Made by a program: the position numbers and the translations under genes. This document shows positions 48,702-61,627 of a DNA stretch of 64,000 bases, in pieces. Each line of letters begins with the position of its first letter. Position 1 is the stretch's first letter. The DNA is from Echinometra lucunter (lineage: Eukaryota; Echinodermata; Echinoidea; Camarodonta; Echinometridae). Below the pieces are notes generated by a model. It saw only the letters and a list, made by a program, of their open reading frames with translations, had not been told where the DNA came from and did no database searches. Where the stretch lies: NCBI GenBank assembly GCA_029962745.1, contig CM057167.1, positions 22,138,350 through 22,202,349 on the forward strand, written 5' to 3'.

Positions 48702-51700
48702 CTACCTAAGGACTCTGTATAACAGATCGTGGATTATTCTTAGGACGATTATTAAACTACAAAATGATGAAAGTTGTTGATGTATTGAACATGCTGAGTT
48801 GGGTTCAATTATTTGAGGATTTCGTGTAGCTGCTGCTAATAATGGACTTAGATGTAAATACGCCGATATGACAGGACTTCTATTGTTTATAAGGGCTTCT
48901 ATCTTCTCAGCTTCAGTATTGCAAGCTTTAATCTGCAAATAAAAGACAGACATACAAAAGAGTGAAGGGGGTTTGACTGTTTCAGTATTCGTTCACCCAT
49001 AATTTGAACAGATCATACGATACATCATCGGGATTACTATCATGGTCTGACAATTTTTTTGTCTTTAAAGTGCATTGGATATCACCCAATATGATAACAC
49101 AGCAAAGATGCAAGTTTTGGCTTGTGCTGATTCAGAACAATAAGCATTTTTTCACTGCTTTACATGATTTTATTATTTTTTCTGCATTAATACACAAACT
49201 TCCATCTTAAGACTACATTATATTTGCTGGAAGATCCAATCAAAGAGAAAAAAGTGAAAATTCACTCACTCTCTTTAAAAACTTTTAAACTCTTCTTCTA
49301 GGAGTTAAATGTACATCTACTAATTCAATCAATAAAGAAATTTTGTGGATAATCAGTCTGACAGCTGGCAGAGAGTTTTAATGGACCTTGTGGCAGAATA
49401 GCCTTGTGCTAAACAAGATATCCAATACTAATACAAAACAAAAACAGTGGAAATACCTACAAACCATAGACATTTATCCACTTACCTGAACAATTGTTGG
49501 ATTTGTTACAATAGGTTTGATTAAGACGATAATATCGCCCTCTATGCTCAGATATCCAAAGAGGTCACACTCGGCCTAGAAAAGATGCACAAGTATGAGG
49601 AAAAACAACAAATATATTAGGGTACATCAGTGAATTCATAATGCACTGGACGCACTGAGTAAACAGACTTGGTCTATAGGTCTATCATAAGATTTGATCT
49701 ATAGGGCTAAGACTTGGACTCTGGCTTTTTAACCTGCATTAAACTGGGTTTCAAAAAATGAAATTCTCAAACTCTAGCCCTGATTAAGAGACTGGTAGGA
49801 TTTTGGTTTATATCCCTACCATATGATTCATACCTACCAACTGTTCCTATTAAATAGGAATATTCCTATTTTGGGGAAAAGAAAATTGCAATTTTAACCC
49901 ATGTGTTCCTATTTCTGTACGAATTTGTCTGTATTATTGAATAGGAAATTTAGGAATATTCCTATTTTTCAAAATTTCTTAATAATTTGTTCCTATTTCT
50001 TGGCTGACAGGGTTGGCAGGTATGTATAATTTGAAAGCATGATCCACGACCAGGACACCAGGAAATCTCCTTTCTGGATTTGTCTTACGACTCCAGCTCT
50101 TATACCAAGTCTGAACTTTTACCCTAAACCTAACCTAAAACCCAATAATAACCCTAACCCATAACTCTTAGCCTACATGCACATCTTTTATGAAATCGAA
50201 CCAAAACAACAGATGCTTGGGCAAATGTTGGATCACTCTAGAACAACGTAGGTCACTTACCACGGCCACTTCATTGCGTAACCCATCCAGTACAGAGTCT
50301 AACGATACACCTGGACTCCCTGAAGCTGTGACCACCCTGTCTACCTCTCGTTCGCTGAATAAGATGCGAACTTGACCAGCTGAAAAGAGGAAAGAATTCA
50401 TCAAAATGACGATGTATCTTCTGCTGATCATGCTTATATGAATATCAATCTGAATATCAATGGGAAATGTAAGCTATGACTGAGTCCAATATAGGTTTCA
50501 TTTTAATGTGTTATTCATGTATAAACCAGCCAATCCAGAAATAAATCATTACAACCATTGTTAAACTTGTCATGATCATAATCCTTAAATACCACTGCCA
50601 GTTTAATCATTATAGCAATCATATGCCAGTATGTTTGCTACCCTCTTGGGGCATGTTTATGTTCAATATCTGATGTTGATCATCATTTCGGTGGTGCAGC
50701 TTGTTCTCAACCATGCTTCATAATAGAAAGTTTGGCAACCTTTCAACTACTCTGACTGAAGTGCTGTCTTTACTGTCAAGGTGGCAGCGGTGGGATCAAA
50801 AGTTATCAAAACGACTTAATCACAATAGTTGCATAAAGGTTACCTTACAATTTATTGAGGCACGACTGTGCACATGCTGAAGCACTACAGGTAGCAATCA
50901 CAACAACAACAATGAACACCCGCAGGGGCCATTAAAGAATATTTCTGTATACACGCGCCACCAAGAAAATGCACGAAAAGGGTAGTTTTTGCCGATTTAG
51001 ACGTGTCATGCAATTAATATGTCAAATAGGCCAAAAATGAAGAAAAAGGGTGTGTTTTTTCGAGTTCAACAAAAATAAATAGATAGAGACAATGTTTAGG
51101 GAAAATGTTAGAGGAGTTAAAACTCGTTGGAGGATAAATTTTTTGTGGAAGGCACAGAAAAAAACCTCAAAAAGGTTTTCTGATTGTAATATTCATTACA
51201 ATCATCGTTACAGTAACTGTTGTTCTTGGTTTTTCGGCACTATCGGCATTGATTCAGTGAGAATATGTAGTACTGGCAATTTATCTGTACATACCACAGA
51301 TTGGACAGCAGCTACCAGGGGGTGTCACTGCTATGCATATGTCAGGTGAAGCAACCTCTGGGCAATCCACAGTGGTACACTGTATCTCAATATCTTCTTC
51401 CCCTGGACAAAAAATGAAGTTTCTCTCAAAGTAAGCATTGGTGTTCACAAAACATATTGATAATTCATTCACCAGACTATACCAGGGTGCCATTGCATAA
51501 AACTTGCTATTATAGTAACTTTGCCATCAGTGGTAACTTTCATGGAATACTAGATTTTGATTGGCTGTTGAGCAACGTTACCATGGTAGTTACCACTGAT
51601 GGCAAAGTTACTAAAACAGAAAGTTTTTATGTATTGGCAACCAGACTCTCTAAGCCTTTATTATCATATCTAATAGCTAGGGAAAGACTCACAATGCCGT

Positions 51701-54700
51701 TAACCTGTGAGAAAAAAAAATACTTGTCTATGAAGCATTCATCAATTTTTTTCACTAATTTTTGGTATGAATTGAACTATATTCCTGAGCTTTTCAGAGA
51801 GTAGAATACCAGAATTAATCATCTGAGTGAAGCAGATGAACATTTCCTAATTTTTCAGTGGATGTGAATATTCAGTATGAAAGGTATGATTTCACCTCAC
51901 AAACCAAGAAACATTCCCAAATATGAGTCATTGTTACTCTCTCCCTTCAGCTGCAAGAATAACATTTATGTTTTGGTTAAATCTGGGCCCCGTTTCATAA
52001 AACTTGTTATTAGTAACAACTGCCACATTTCTATGACAAATTTGCTCTCAGCCAATCATATGAAAGGATTTCAGCAGCTTATAACTGTTATCGCAACTTG
52101 TTATTGATAAGAAGTTTTATGAAATGGGGCCCTGATGTGTAAATTCTCCTTAACTGATGGCAGCGGTGGGATACAAACCAATGCCACTGAAAAGATTGGT
52201 GGCTCAAACCTGAGCCTTGCAAGTATCTGACTAAAAGCATTAAGGTGTGTGACACAACCTGCAGAGACACTAGTTGAGTTCCTAACTTGAACCCAAACCT
52301 ATACCTAAACCTAACCTTAAACATAATTGCAATCCAAGCCCTAACACTTTACTTTCAAAATACAGCCCAGAATGAAAACCGCATAAGCAAATGTCAGGCT
52401 CCTTCTTTTTCAATCTCCTAGTGCAAGGTACCAAGTAATGACTTACCTGTAAGTGTACCCACTGCTTGACATGGCCCATAGTAGTCTACTGTAGTTCGAT
52501 CACTCCAGGCCTCACACTCGCTGGAGTAAGTCTCACCATTATGACCACAAACCTGCTGACGCATTGACCTATGGCAGTCCATCTGACAATAACAATAACA
52601 TTAATACAAAATAATACTTACATTGCTTAACAATAATAATAATGATAATATGCTGTTCTTGTATAGCACATATCACATAACATCTCTTTGCACTTCCAAA
52701 GGACTTTTGGATATTATTACTCCAGATTTGGCTCTAGCAACTGTGGTGCCTCGCACATTCAAGGAACCACTTTTTACACCTGGGTCGAGTATGGCAAATG
52801 TAGATGAATATCTTGCCAGATTTTAGTGCTGTGGCAGGAATTCAAACCCAGAAACTTATCCACAGGACCACAACACTTCTATATATTTCTATATTCATCA
52901 TATATGTAATTATGTTAGGTCTCCATGAAGAATTATGAAATGCAAATGAAACTGAAATGAGTAGACTGACAAAATAAAACAACTTCATACCTAACAAGTC
53001 TAACAAGAATCATAATTATATTCACCCTTCTTGGAGAGTTATGAAACACAAATGAAATACAAATAAAATATATCTCTTTTTTGACAAGCAAATACTTCAG
53101 CATGTGAAAATTAACAGCCTAGGCCTACTTTGCCATCACCAATTGTAGATTCAATCTTGTAGATCAAAGCATAAAAACTTTTTTTTTCAATTATTTGGTT
53201 TAGTCTTGGTACCAGTCAACTTTCTGGTCTCACTTTGATCCAGTCTTATCTCAGCACAAACTGCAGGAAGATGGATTACATTTCTTACCTGACATCGCCC
53301 CCTGTAGGCTAACTCTGCTCCGAGACTGTGCAGCGTACACATGTTAGGGTGTGTACGATGGTTGGTGTCGCATACAGGGGCATATGTCTCCATGTTACAA
53401 TCATCTGTTATAAGAACTGATTAGTGAACAGAAAAGAGAAAGGTCATGTCAGACAACCCATCTATTTCCTTAGTAAGAAGTAGTATGTATTCCCCTAGAT
53501 CCTTTGGTGAAATTCTGACAAGTCATACTGCAGAAATTCAGGTTGAGCAGTGATTGTGGACACAAAAAATTATGTTTTCTTCCAGATACAGAAGCTGGTG
53601 ACTTCAGTGCAATATTTCCTGAAGATAACTTTTGCTCAATTGAACAATGAAATGGAAACCCTGAATTTAAAATTCATACAACCCCAAGTTCATTTATCAT
53701 AACATTGCAACATCTTGTTGGCACAGAAGTTGCTACAGAAACAACTTTTGCAACTCTAGGACAAAGACAGATTCTTTTACACAAGTATCTTGTAATACCA
53801 TACTAGTTTATTTTAGTTTGAAAGCAAATGTTTCACCAAAAATGCCACCAGGAGGCAATTTGTACCTCAAATTATTATCATTCAAAGCAAGAACTTACCA
53901 CAGTCATACTGAGGACATTCTGCAAAGTTCACACTAAGGCATACCCTCCTTTTCGGAACACATCTGTGGTAAGAACAAGCAGAAAAATTGCTTAATGTTG
54001 ATGCTGTTTATGATAAATATTACTAACTACCAGTCACAATGTACAAGTGAAGAGTGTCTAAAAGACCCTTCAACTGCCTGCAAGAATCAGGTGGTTCCTA
54101 TAAAAGTGTGAGGATATGCAAGAATTCAATAGTTAAAAGGGTTATATTTAGATGAATAGGTTGTAGGGCATACTTTTCACACTTAAAATAATTTGAAATG
54201 GACATTGGATGCCCTTGTGTGCCTTTGTTTATCGTGTATAAACTATGGTGAATTTTGCATGATATTTTTAATGGTTTATATAATTGTATTCAAAATTTTA
54301 ACAATCCTTTTCTGTATTTTTTTCTTCATTCACCTAATTGTCAGAAAGGTTGAAATGCCTTTCAGAACTGTTTTGAGGAGTAGGAGGTAATTATGAGAAC
54401 AATTCTTATATTACCTATATCCCAAGCTACAAGGGTTAGGTTGGCAGGGTGAGTTTGGTGCACACGTTCCTATTTCAAGCTGTTCATCAATGAAATTACC
54501 AACACACCTATGAGGAAAGACAGACATAACATGATTAATATAAGTACATGAAACATTAAGACCCTAGTACATCCCAAAGGAGAGACAGACATGAAGTTGC
54601 AAGGACTAAACAATATGAAGTTAATTCTAAAATAAAAATTCTGTTTGTCAATAAATACGTGAACTGCTTTAAGGAGCCTGTTGGTTTGGGAAAATGTTCC

Positions 54701-57700
54701 TCTAGATTTAAGACTCGGAGGACACATCCTGCAATGTTAACTGCTCTTTCACTTCCAAAAATTCCTAATCTCAACTACAGGTCAAGCGTAATACTTATTC
54801 CCAACCCTAGCCCTAAAACTCTGCATCTTTGACAAAACAAAACCTGGGCTAATTACCATCAGATCACACGTCTCACCTCAATAAAAATTCTGTGTTCTAA
54901 ATGCTCTTTAGCTTATCAATCTTCATTCATCCAGTCCTTAAAATAACCCTTAAGCCAACGATCTACTACATGCTTTACAGTATCATATACATGTACATGA
55001 TTGATCCTTAAAACTCAGTTGAAAAAAATGATCTATTACTGTAAAAGTTGAACATAAGATAAAAGATCAACATTTCCTTGAATCAAATCTATTTCAAAGT
55101 AGTATCGATTCTGTTTGGTTTGTACTACTCACTTGGCAATGCAAGCACTTGGGTACGTCTTGCCATTTTTGGCACAAACTGGAACAAACTGGTCAGTGCA
55201 GTCACAGGGTAGGCCGGTGTAACGTCGTCTCTCTTCACTGGTCATTTCTGAGGTGAGGCACTGTCGTTTGGAGCAGATCTCAGTCCCACCAAAACACACA
55301 CAAAGGTTGCAATCAATGTGAAAGTGACTGGCATGTTCTGTAGGAAGATGGAAATTGATGGTGAAAAATTCAAAGTTGTGATCTGACACTGTTGCAGTGA
55401 CCTTTCCTCTGGGAATTAGATATAGGGTCAGGGCTAGGTTATCCTCATGTTTTATTTAAGTAGTAGCATCATCTATCTTCAGGGGTGAAGTAAGGAATTT
55501 GGTTCCTATGCCAAATTTACCATGGTGCAACTACCGCATCCATTGCTAAGGCACTTGTTGTAGAACTGTAACGGGAAGGGTTGCAGAAACTGTAAATAAA
55601 ACTAGGATGAGGAATGCATGAGGTACTGTATTATATGTTTTTTGAATCCCATCCCATTATATGTTTTCAAATTTATAAGAAATTGTCTAGGATATCTTCT
55701 CATCTCATTTCCTTTCTCCCTGTGAAGCTGCATATTTTTGCACCAGAATACCTTTTCTACTCCAAAACAAAGAATTTTTAAATTTGTGTTCACACTATAC
55801 CTTTCATCTGACCACTGATGAGGCACATCTCACTGCGTTCACACTGCAGAGGCTGGCAGTGCTCCAGCTGTCCTGTGGGTCCACACACACAGGACTGGTA
55901 GCAGTCCAGGTTGTCCCCCGAGTCTGGGAGACGTACATAACTACCGATGGGAACAAGGAAGGAGGAGGCCTCACCAAGACGACATCCTACAGGACAATCA
56001 AGTTTAAAAAATAGTTAACCCGTTGACTACTGAATTCTCAATACAATTGCTTAATACAGGGGTTACCCGGTTCCAGTAGCCATAGGGTCAACCTGTGGGC
56101 TCCTAGTAAATTCTCCCATTTCACAAAGTTTGATCTGGGAGCAACCTGATTCATGTAGACAATGGATTGACAGTGTCATCATAGTTACAGAATTGTATGG
56201 TACAATCAACTGTAGTCAACATCTTAACTTTTCATTGACTATGAATCGCAAGCCAGGACTACCACATTGTTTGGTTTGTATGGTACATATACACTGTATA
56301 TGTGCCAAGACTCGGCAATGGCAGCCTGGCGCCTTCGCCATTAGTCAACAAAAGCTGCTAAAGGGTTAACAATTTGAATTCCTCACTTAATCCTTGACCC
56401 GACAATATAGCTAACCCTAATGACCCAAACGTAATCACCACAATTACCCACATTTGCCCACCAAAGCTAGCCTAGCATTGCAGTATTTTGAGGAATGAAA
56501 AGTAGTATTTTGGGTGGAAAAACAGTATTTTCACCTTTTCTGCAATAGACATGTGTAGTACGTAATACAATTTTTTAGAAAAAAGTATTTTCCATGAAAC
56601 CTGCAGTATTTTTTATTAAAAAAAACAGTGTAAAATAGTGCAAAAAGGAACAGTTGGCATCTCCGCCTTCCACTCTATCCTCACTACCCACCTGTGCTAC
56701 AGGTATGGTGCTGACAGACCTCCCTATGGCCACACATCTTCCTATTGACTGAGCACACCCCATTGGCAACCTCTGTATCATTGGTACATGGATCGGCATG
56801 ACAGGGCGTGGTGATGTCCAGGTGTGAGGTGTGGTGCTGGCTAGGGTCTAGGTAGGGGTTCAGGGACACACAGGGGGCATTGTCATCAAACGGGGACAAG
56901 ATGTTACACAGTCCGACAGGGTCAACGCCCTTGGCCAAGCGGGTCTGGTCGATGCACTTGCTGAGTATGTGGATGCAGTCAGATCTGTGGAGGGATAAAA
57001 AGTTTATGAAAAATGAAGGTTTGGCTTAATTCCTGAGGAAAACAAAGAACAATAATGAGATTCATCACATGAATCTACAATAGAAATTATAAATATTTAC
57101 AAGGTCTCTCTTCACTTTTAATACTAATGAACATATAGAGCACAGAAAACAAATATTGAAGCATACATTCATCTTAATCTTTTAAGACTGTAATTCTCAA
57201 AAAATATCACAAGATATATGCACATGATTCAAATTTCATCAAAATTTAATCTGCTGTAGAATGACATTAGTTTCATAATACTTGATGATAACTATCAGAA
57301 ACACATTTGTTTAGTGCAGTGTCACAGAAAATATATGTTGCTTTAAACAAATTGTCTCAAATTATCCCATTATAAACCTACTGCACTGACCATGGTGTGA
57401 GTTATAAAATTTTTTAAACTTTGAATCCGTTGCAGTCATGATGCTACAAACTCTGAATGCAGAAGTGTGAAATAATCACAAGTATTCAAAAAAAATCAAA
57501 GTGAAATTTGTTATATGGAAATTTCTACTTCTAAGGGGGTACTTACTTGCAGATCATATTGGTGTGAGTTTTACGATGACATGGTTTGACTTGCAGTGTG
57601 CATGCTATGGTTTTCCACATATCTGATTCACACTCAGCGATGTCGAGCACTGGAATGTTCATAAACGGCATCTTAATCACACCCTCGCTCCATGTCAGCA

Positions 57701-60700
57701 TGTCATTTGCAGCGCCCTCATCTGAACGGGAAGAGCAGCTCCGGAAAAGATCTGTGGGTCTGTAGAAATACAAAGAAACATAATTATTACAAGGAAGCAA
57801 TGAAAAACAGTATGAAATTATATCACAGAAAAAGTATGACATTAAGTATAAAATTAGTATTTTCACCTTGAAAAGAAGAGATTATCAAATATTAAGTTGC
57901 CTCTGTCAAGAAGTTTAGATAAATGCACATACTAATGGGGGGGGGGGGTGGCTTGGGGGCAGTTGCCCCCCCCCCCCAAAAAAAAAAAATCAAATGTGGT
58001 TTATTTCTAATTCGATACCAGTGATTTACAAATGTTGCTGAAATGACATGATTTTCCAGGGTTTTTTTCCTCACTTTTTTTTAACTTATACATTTTTTCG
58101 CCCCCCCCCCCAAAAAAAAAAAAAAAGTTTTTGCTCATTACACCACTGGATTAATTTTTTAAAGGAATATGGTTACATGGAAGGGCTCTACACATTATGC
58201 CACAAGTGATAACTGGCTTCAGAGTTTTAATCGAAATGAATTTTATCTTCAAAACATTTCAAATTACACTTCTCTTGTATTTAACTTATTATACTCACCT
58301 ATTGTTGAAATGTGCACAGTAATCCAACCCACTGCAACCGGGCGTACAAGGCTCTTCAACTGTTGAGCAAATAGGAATAATTTTTTTTTTTTTAAGCTAA
58401 GGGTAAACCTAAGGTATGAAACAAAGAATAGCATTTTTTTAGTTATAAAACATTAAATGATTGGTGATTACACATAAATAAACATAAATTAGTAATGGAA
58501 AGTCCATCTCTGAACATCATATATTCATATAGTCTCAAACTGGTTGAGATAAAAGATACATATGCCTAGGTAATTCAGTTATCTGATGATATAATTTAAC
58601 ACCCCTAAAAGCAATATTGGAACCTTCCTCTGTGTACTACATTCAAAGGAAATGCAGAACATACCATCTGCTAGGCAGGTAAGAAGTGCTTCCTCGGCTG
58701 GCTGATATTGACAATGTTCATCAAACTCATTCCATGTCTCCCTGTTGGACCATGATGTGGTATAAAGCTGAATGGGAAGAAGAGGTTAAACTTCGATGAA
58801 ACAAGAATTTATATCTTGGCACAATAAATTTCTCAAAAACTCTTTCTGAGATTCTTTAAAGTGCATCATTCTTAGCAATTTTATTATGTTCATCATCACT
58901 ATCTCTCTTCTCCTTTTCTTCCTCCTCCTCCGTATTTCTTACACATTTTCATCTTCCTCCTTCTAATTACCACCATCAACACCACCAACAATGCAACCAC
59001 TAATTAGACCATCATCTTCTCCCTGCTAATGCTGCTTCTCCTCTTCCTCATCATCTTTACCATCATCACCCTCATCATCATCATCATCATCATCATTAGA
59101 ACCACCAGCATCTTTGTCATGTTCACCATTATCATCGTCCTCACAAATCATCATCGCCATTACCATCATACACTGTACAACCTGCCTACCTTGAAACAGA
59201 TATTCCTACAGTAGGAGATGATAGCCCCAAGACAGCAATGAATATTAGCTCCATCACGATCATTATCATCGTCATTGTCACCGTTGTTGTCATCATCATC
59301 ATCATCACCATCATCGTCATCATCGTCATCACCATCATCATCATCACCACCATCATCACCATCACTATCATCATCACCATCATCATCATCTTCATCATCA
59401 CCATCATCTTCACCATTATCATCACCATTACTATCATTCTTATCATCATCATCATCACCATCATCATCACCATCACTATCATCATCACCATCATCTTACC
59501 CACCTTAACACAAATATCCCTACATCGTGAGCTGATAGCCCTGAGACAGCACTGAAGATTAGCTCCATCTAGAGCACCAGGATGGGTGGGGCCAACATCC
59601 GGATGACTGATCTCGTTGCCAGCTGATGGTAGAGAGAGGAAAGAAAAGAGACCAAAAAATGAAGAAAAACCATTGTTCTAAAGAAATGATGATCAATGCA
59701 AAATCAAAGAATGACTTTTAACCATGCAATCACCAAAAGACATTTTCACTGTCACTATCAAAACATCAAATATAAGAACTTATTTTATTACTTCTATAAA
59801 CTTCCATTAATGATTATATACAATTACTCCACTAACTTATGTTTTCAAGAGGGTTTTACCATAACAAGCCTTGCTTTTTAATAAGCCCCTCATTTTCACA
59901 TGTTATATACTTTTTTGCTTTCAATAAAGTTCAAACTGTCATATCTACTTAATTGTAAATAATGTAACAAACTACTTAATAATTTTTTGTAATATTGTTA
60001 CCTGCTTGTGTACTTTGCTATATTGTTTATTCTTTTGTATATGTACCAAACATGTGGAAATAAATCAATAAATCAAATCAAATCAAATCAAACAGATATA
60101 CTGCCAGTTCAAATATGCCCTCGATGAACATTTACATGTAAGTGAAAGTAGACTAGTTGATCTACACCCAGTTGTCAGTATGAATTAGGGCATTTACATA
60201 ATTGAACAGCCAATCCATTCCATGTGTTATGTATGCATTATCCTTTATTTTCTATAAATTTAGTGATTATTTCACATGTAATATTTGCTCATATAAAAAT
60301 AAGTGCCATGCCAGAGTTTGATCCCATGACCCTTGCATTCTCAGTCAAGTGAGTAAACCACTGACTACGACAACACCTCTTGACATACCAGACACAAGAA
60401 GGAAACATTTCCACATCTCATCATTAGGCATGGGTTGATCACAGCCCCTCTCCAAGGCTTCCATTATAGCCCCCTCTGATGTCAGGTTTGTTAAAGTCCG
60501 TCGACAGACCTCCCGGCAACGGGGTCTTGTGGAACGCTCACAGCAATGTAAACCTGGGAGAAGAAAAAAAGAGGTGTGGGGTTAAAATCATATGATGCAA
60601 ACATTAAGGAAAAGGAAAGGGGGGAAGATTATGATGGATAAGATAAATAAATACTAGTACTTAATTATCTACATATCACAATTCAGGAAATATGCCACAC

Positions 60701-61304
60701 TGAAATCTTGATTTTAAAATATTCTAATCATCCACATGGTTTGTTTTTGGCAAATGAGAATATCTTACAGGTGGGTCAATCCTCTTATGATCAGCTGAGG
60801 AGCTTATTATTATCTTTATTGGCTCCATTGTTTACTTTTCATTATTGTAACTATTCTCTCAAGCTATCATCAACCTCACCAGCATGACTTCAATAACAAT
60901 ACTCTGTCATAATCACCATCATCATCTTCATCACCATTGTCACCATCATAATAGTTATCATCATCATAAAAATCATGATTACCATCATCATCACTTTCAT
61001 CAAAACAATACTAATCAACATCATTATAACAATGATGATCATCAACATCATTACTAACATCCTACTCCTCAAGGGTTTGCAAAATACAAGCCTGGCTTTC
61101 AAGCACTCCCCTCCATTTTCAACATTTATTTATATACTTCATTTTGAAAATGCCATTGTTTGAAAATTATCCTTGTTTTGTGATTCTGTTGATGATGTAA
61201 TCATTTTTTGATATATGTACGTTATTCAAAGCTGAAAATGGAAAAATAAATGAAATGAAATGAAATTTGGCATCTCTTACTCCTCCCCTTCTCTTGACCA
61301 CCAC

Positions 61305-61363
<59 letters not shown>

Positions 61364-61627
61364 CCCTGCTCCTTGTCATCATCATCATCCCCCTTCTCCA
61401 TCTTAACAATCAAGAAGTGAAATTCTTGCACTTACTATCTCTGGGGTTATGTCTTGGAGCCATAATATTTGTGTAGTTATAAACGCATTGCTTGATACGA
61501 TGATCAGAGCAGTAGATCTCTATGTCCAGTCCCATATTATCAGTTGGGAGTGGCGAATCAAAGACATCCTCACACTTGTTACGACATTGGGAGCCTTCGA
61601 GAGCCAAGCTGCAGCAAGATTCACGCC
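48702..61627 (-). CDS. RECK: RECK: reversion-inducing cysteine-rich protein with Kazal motifs, 5' end off window
   Basis: RECK is a GPI-anchored extracellular regulator of matrix metalloproteinases and, in vertebrates, a Wnt7 co-receptor component. Exons 5'-3' on the minus strand: 61627-61436, 60553-60389, 59622-59504, 58767-58665, 58359-58299, 57759-57547, 56984-56692, 55986-55801, 55337-55133, 54507-54415, 53963-53899, 53404-53289, 52582-52447, 51402-51295, 50379-50261, 49575-49486, 48932-48702. All are GT-AG and in phase, giving 830 full codons then TAG; human is 971 aa, so about 140 N-terminal residues lie off the window. Order: cysteine-knot repeats matching human CC3, CC4 and CC5 (1-192), Cys-rich middle (194-480), and three Kazal modules (about 481-528, 565-602, 606-642), e.g. 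QFVPVCAKNGKTYPSACIAK. Then comes a VWC-like segment ending CCPIC and the C-terminal domain (686-790). The last 18 residues are hydrophobic but contain R, H and D, a weak GPI signal. Confidence 0.95.
49830..50024. mobile_element. Small inverted-repeat element rich in TTCCTATTT
   Basis: The ends CATACCTACCAACTG and CAGGGTTGGCAGGTATG are an inverted pair. The interior has seven or so copies of TTCCTATT or its reverse AATAGGAA. It lies in a RECK intron. Confidence 0.55.
51484..51632. mobile_element. Short inverted-repeat element, relative of 6695-6850
   Basis: AGGGTGCCATTGCATAAAAC opens it. Opposed copies of CCATCAGTGGTAACTTTC and TTACCACTGATGGCAAAG flank the centre GATTGGCTGTTGAGCAACG. The right end is less clear. 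Confidence 0.6.
51984..52133 (+). mobile_element. Short GGGCCC/GTTTCAT element, family F1 copy 4
   Basis: GGGCCCCGTTTCATAAAACT..AGCCAATCATATGAAAGG..AAGTTTTATGAAATGGGGCCC. It lies in a RECK intron. Confidence 0.8.
52620..52865 (-). mobile_element. SINE-like fragment, reverse orientation
   Basis: The stretch starts with an ATAATAATG run, then TGTATAGCACATATCACATA and CATCTCTTTGCACTTCC. It ends with a reversed box B-like GGAATTCAAACCC and GTCCTGTGGAT in reverse. This is the layout of a tRNA-derived SINE with a simple-repeat 3' tail. Confidence 0.4.
59036..59180. repeat. CAT/CAC-rich microsatellite, RECK intron
   Basis: Triplet-rich CATCATCAC sequence, with (CAT)n pure from about 59071 to 59096. 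It adjoins the exon copy at 59190. Confidence 0.85.
59190..59255 (-). pseudogene. Duplicate of a RECK exon (CC5 repeat) with intact donor
   Basis: Read on the minus strand this encodes DGANIHCCLGAIISYCRNIC then FK, followed by GTAGGC. The real exon at 59622-59504 ends DGANLQCCLRAISSRCRDIC then VK, followed by GTGGGT. About 80 percent of bases match, no stop or frameshift has arisen, and all four cysteines are kept. The upstream half of the exon, including a usable acceptor, is missing and replaced by the CAT microsatellite. It could be a decaying duplicate or a cryptic alternative exon; the former is likelier. Confidence 0.75.
59256..59500. repeat. CAT/CAC microsatellite between the two exon copies
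   Basis: About 245 bp of CATCATCAC-type triplets between the duplicate RECK exon and the functional one. Open frames of Ser/Pro, Ile/Thr and Met/Val on both strands are artefacts. Confidence 0.9.
59855..60092 (+). mobile_element. Possible 3' end of a non-LTR retrotransposon, copy 1
   Basis: ACAAGCCTTGCTTTTTAATA..CCCCTCATTTTCA..TATGTACCAAACATGTGGAA is followed by an AAATAAATCAATAAATC tail and (AAATC)n. The same layout recurs at 61073-61266. No reverse transcriptase frame is present, so this would be a 5'-truncated copy. Confidence 0.45.
60899..61062. repeat. CAT-rich microsatellite, RECK intron
   Basis: Interrupted CATCATCAT triplets with AACAT variants. No gene is present. Confidence 0.8.
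61073..61266 (+). mobile_element. Possible 3' end of a non-LTR retrotransposon, copy 2
   Basis: ACAAGCCTGGCTTTCAAGCA..CCCCTCCATTTTCAA..ATGTACGTTATTCAAAGCTG then AAAATAAATGAAATGAAATG. It is related to 59855-60092 and has a different short tail repeat (GAAAT)n. Confidence 0.45.
61303..61396. repeat. (ATC)n microsatellite
   Basis: At least 18 uninterrupted ATC triplets (about 61307-61362), then CCCC-interrupted units. It lies about 40 bp from the donor of the RECK exon at 61436. Confidence 0.95.

Noticed and set aside
59186..59555. Met/Val-, Ile/Thr- and Ser/Pro-rich open frames
   Set aside because: They lie in the CAT/CAC microsatellite; only the short RECK exon copy at its edge is protein-like, and it is in a different frame.
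60300..60372. Reverse tRNA-like stretch beside a RECK exon
   Set aside because: A box B-like GGGATCAAACTC is present on the minus strand, but box A and stems could not be supported; too weak to list.
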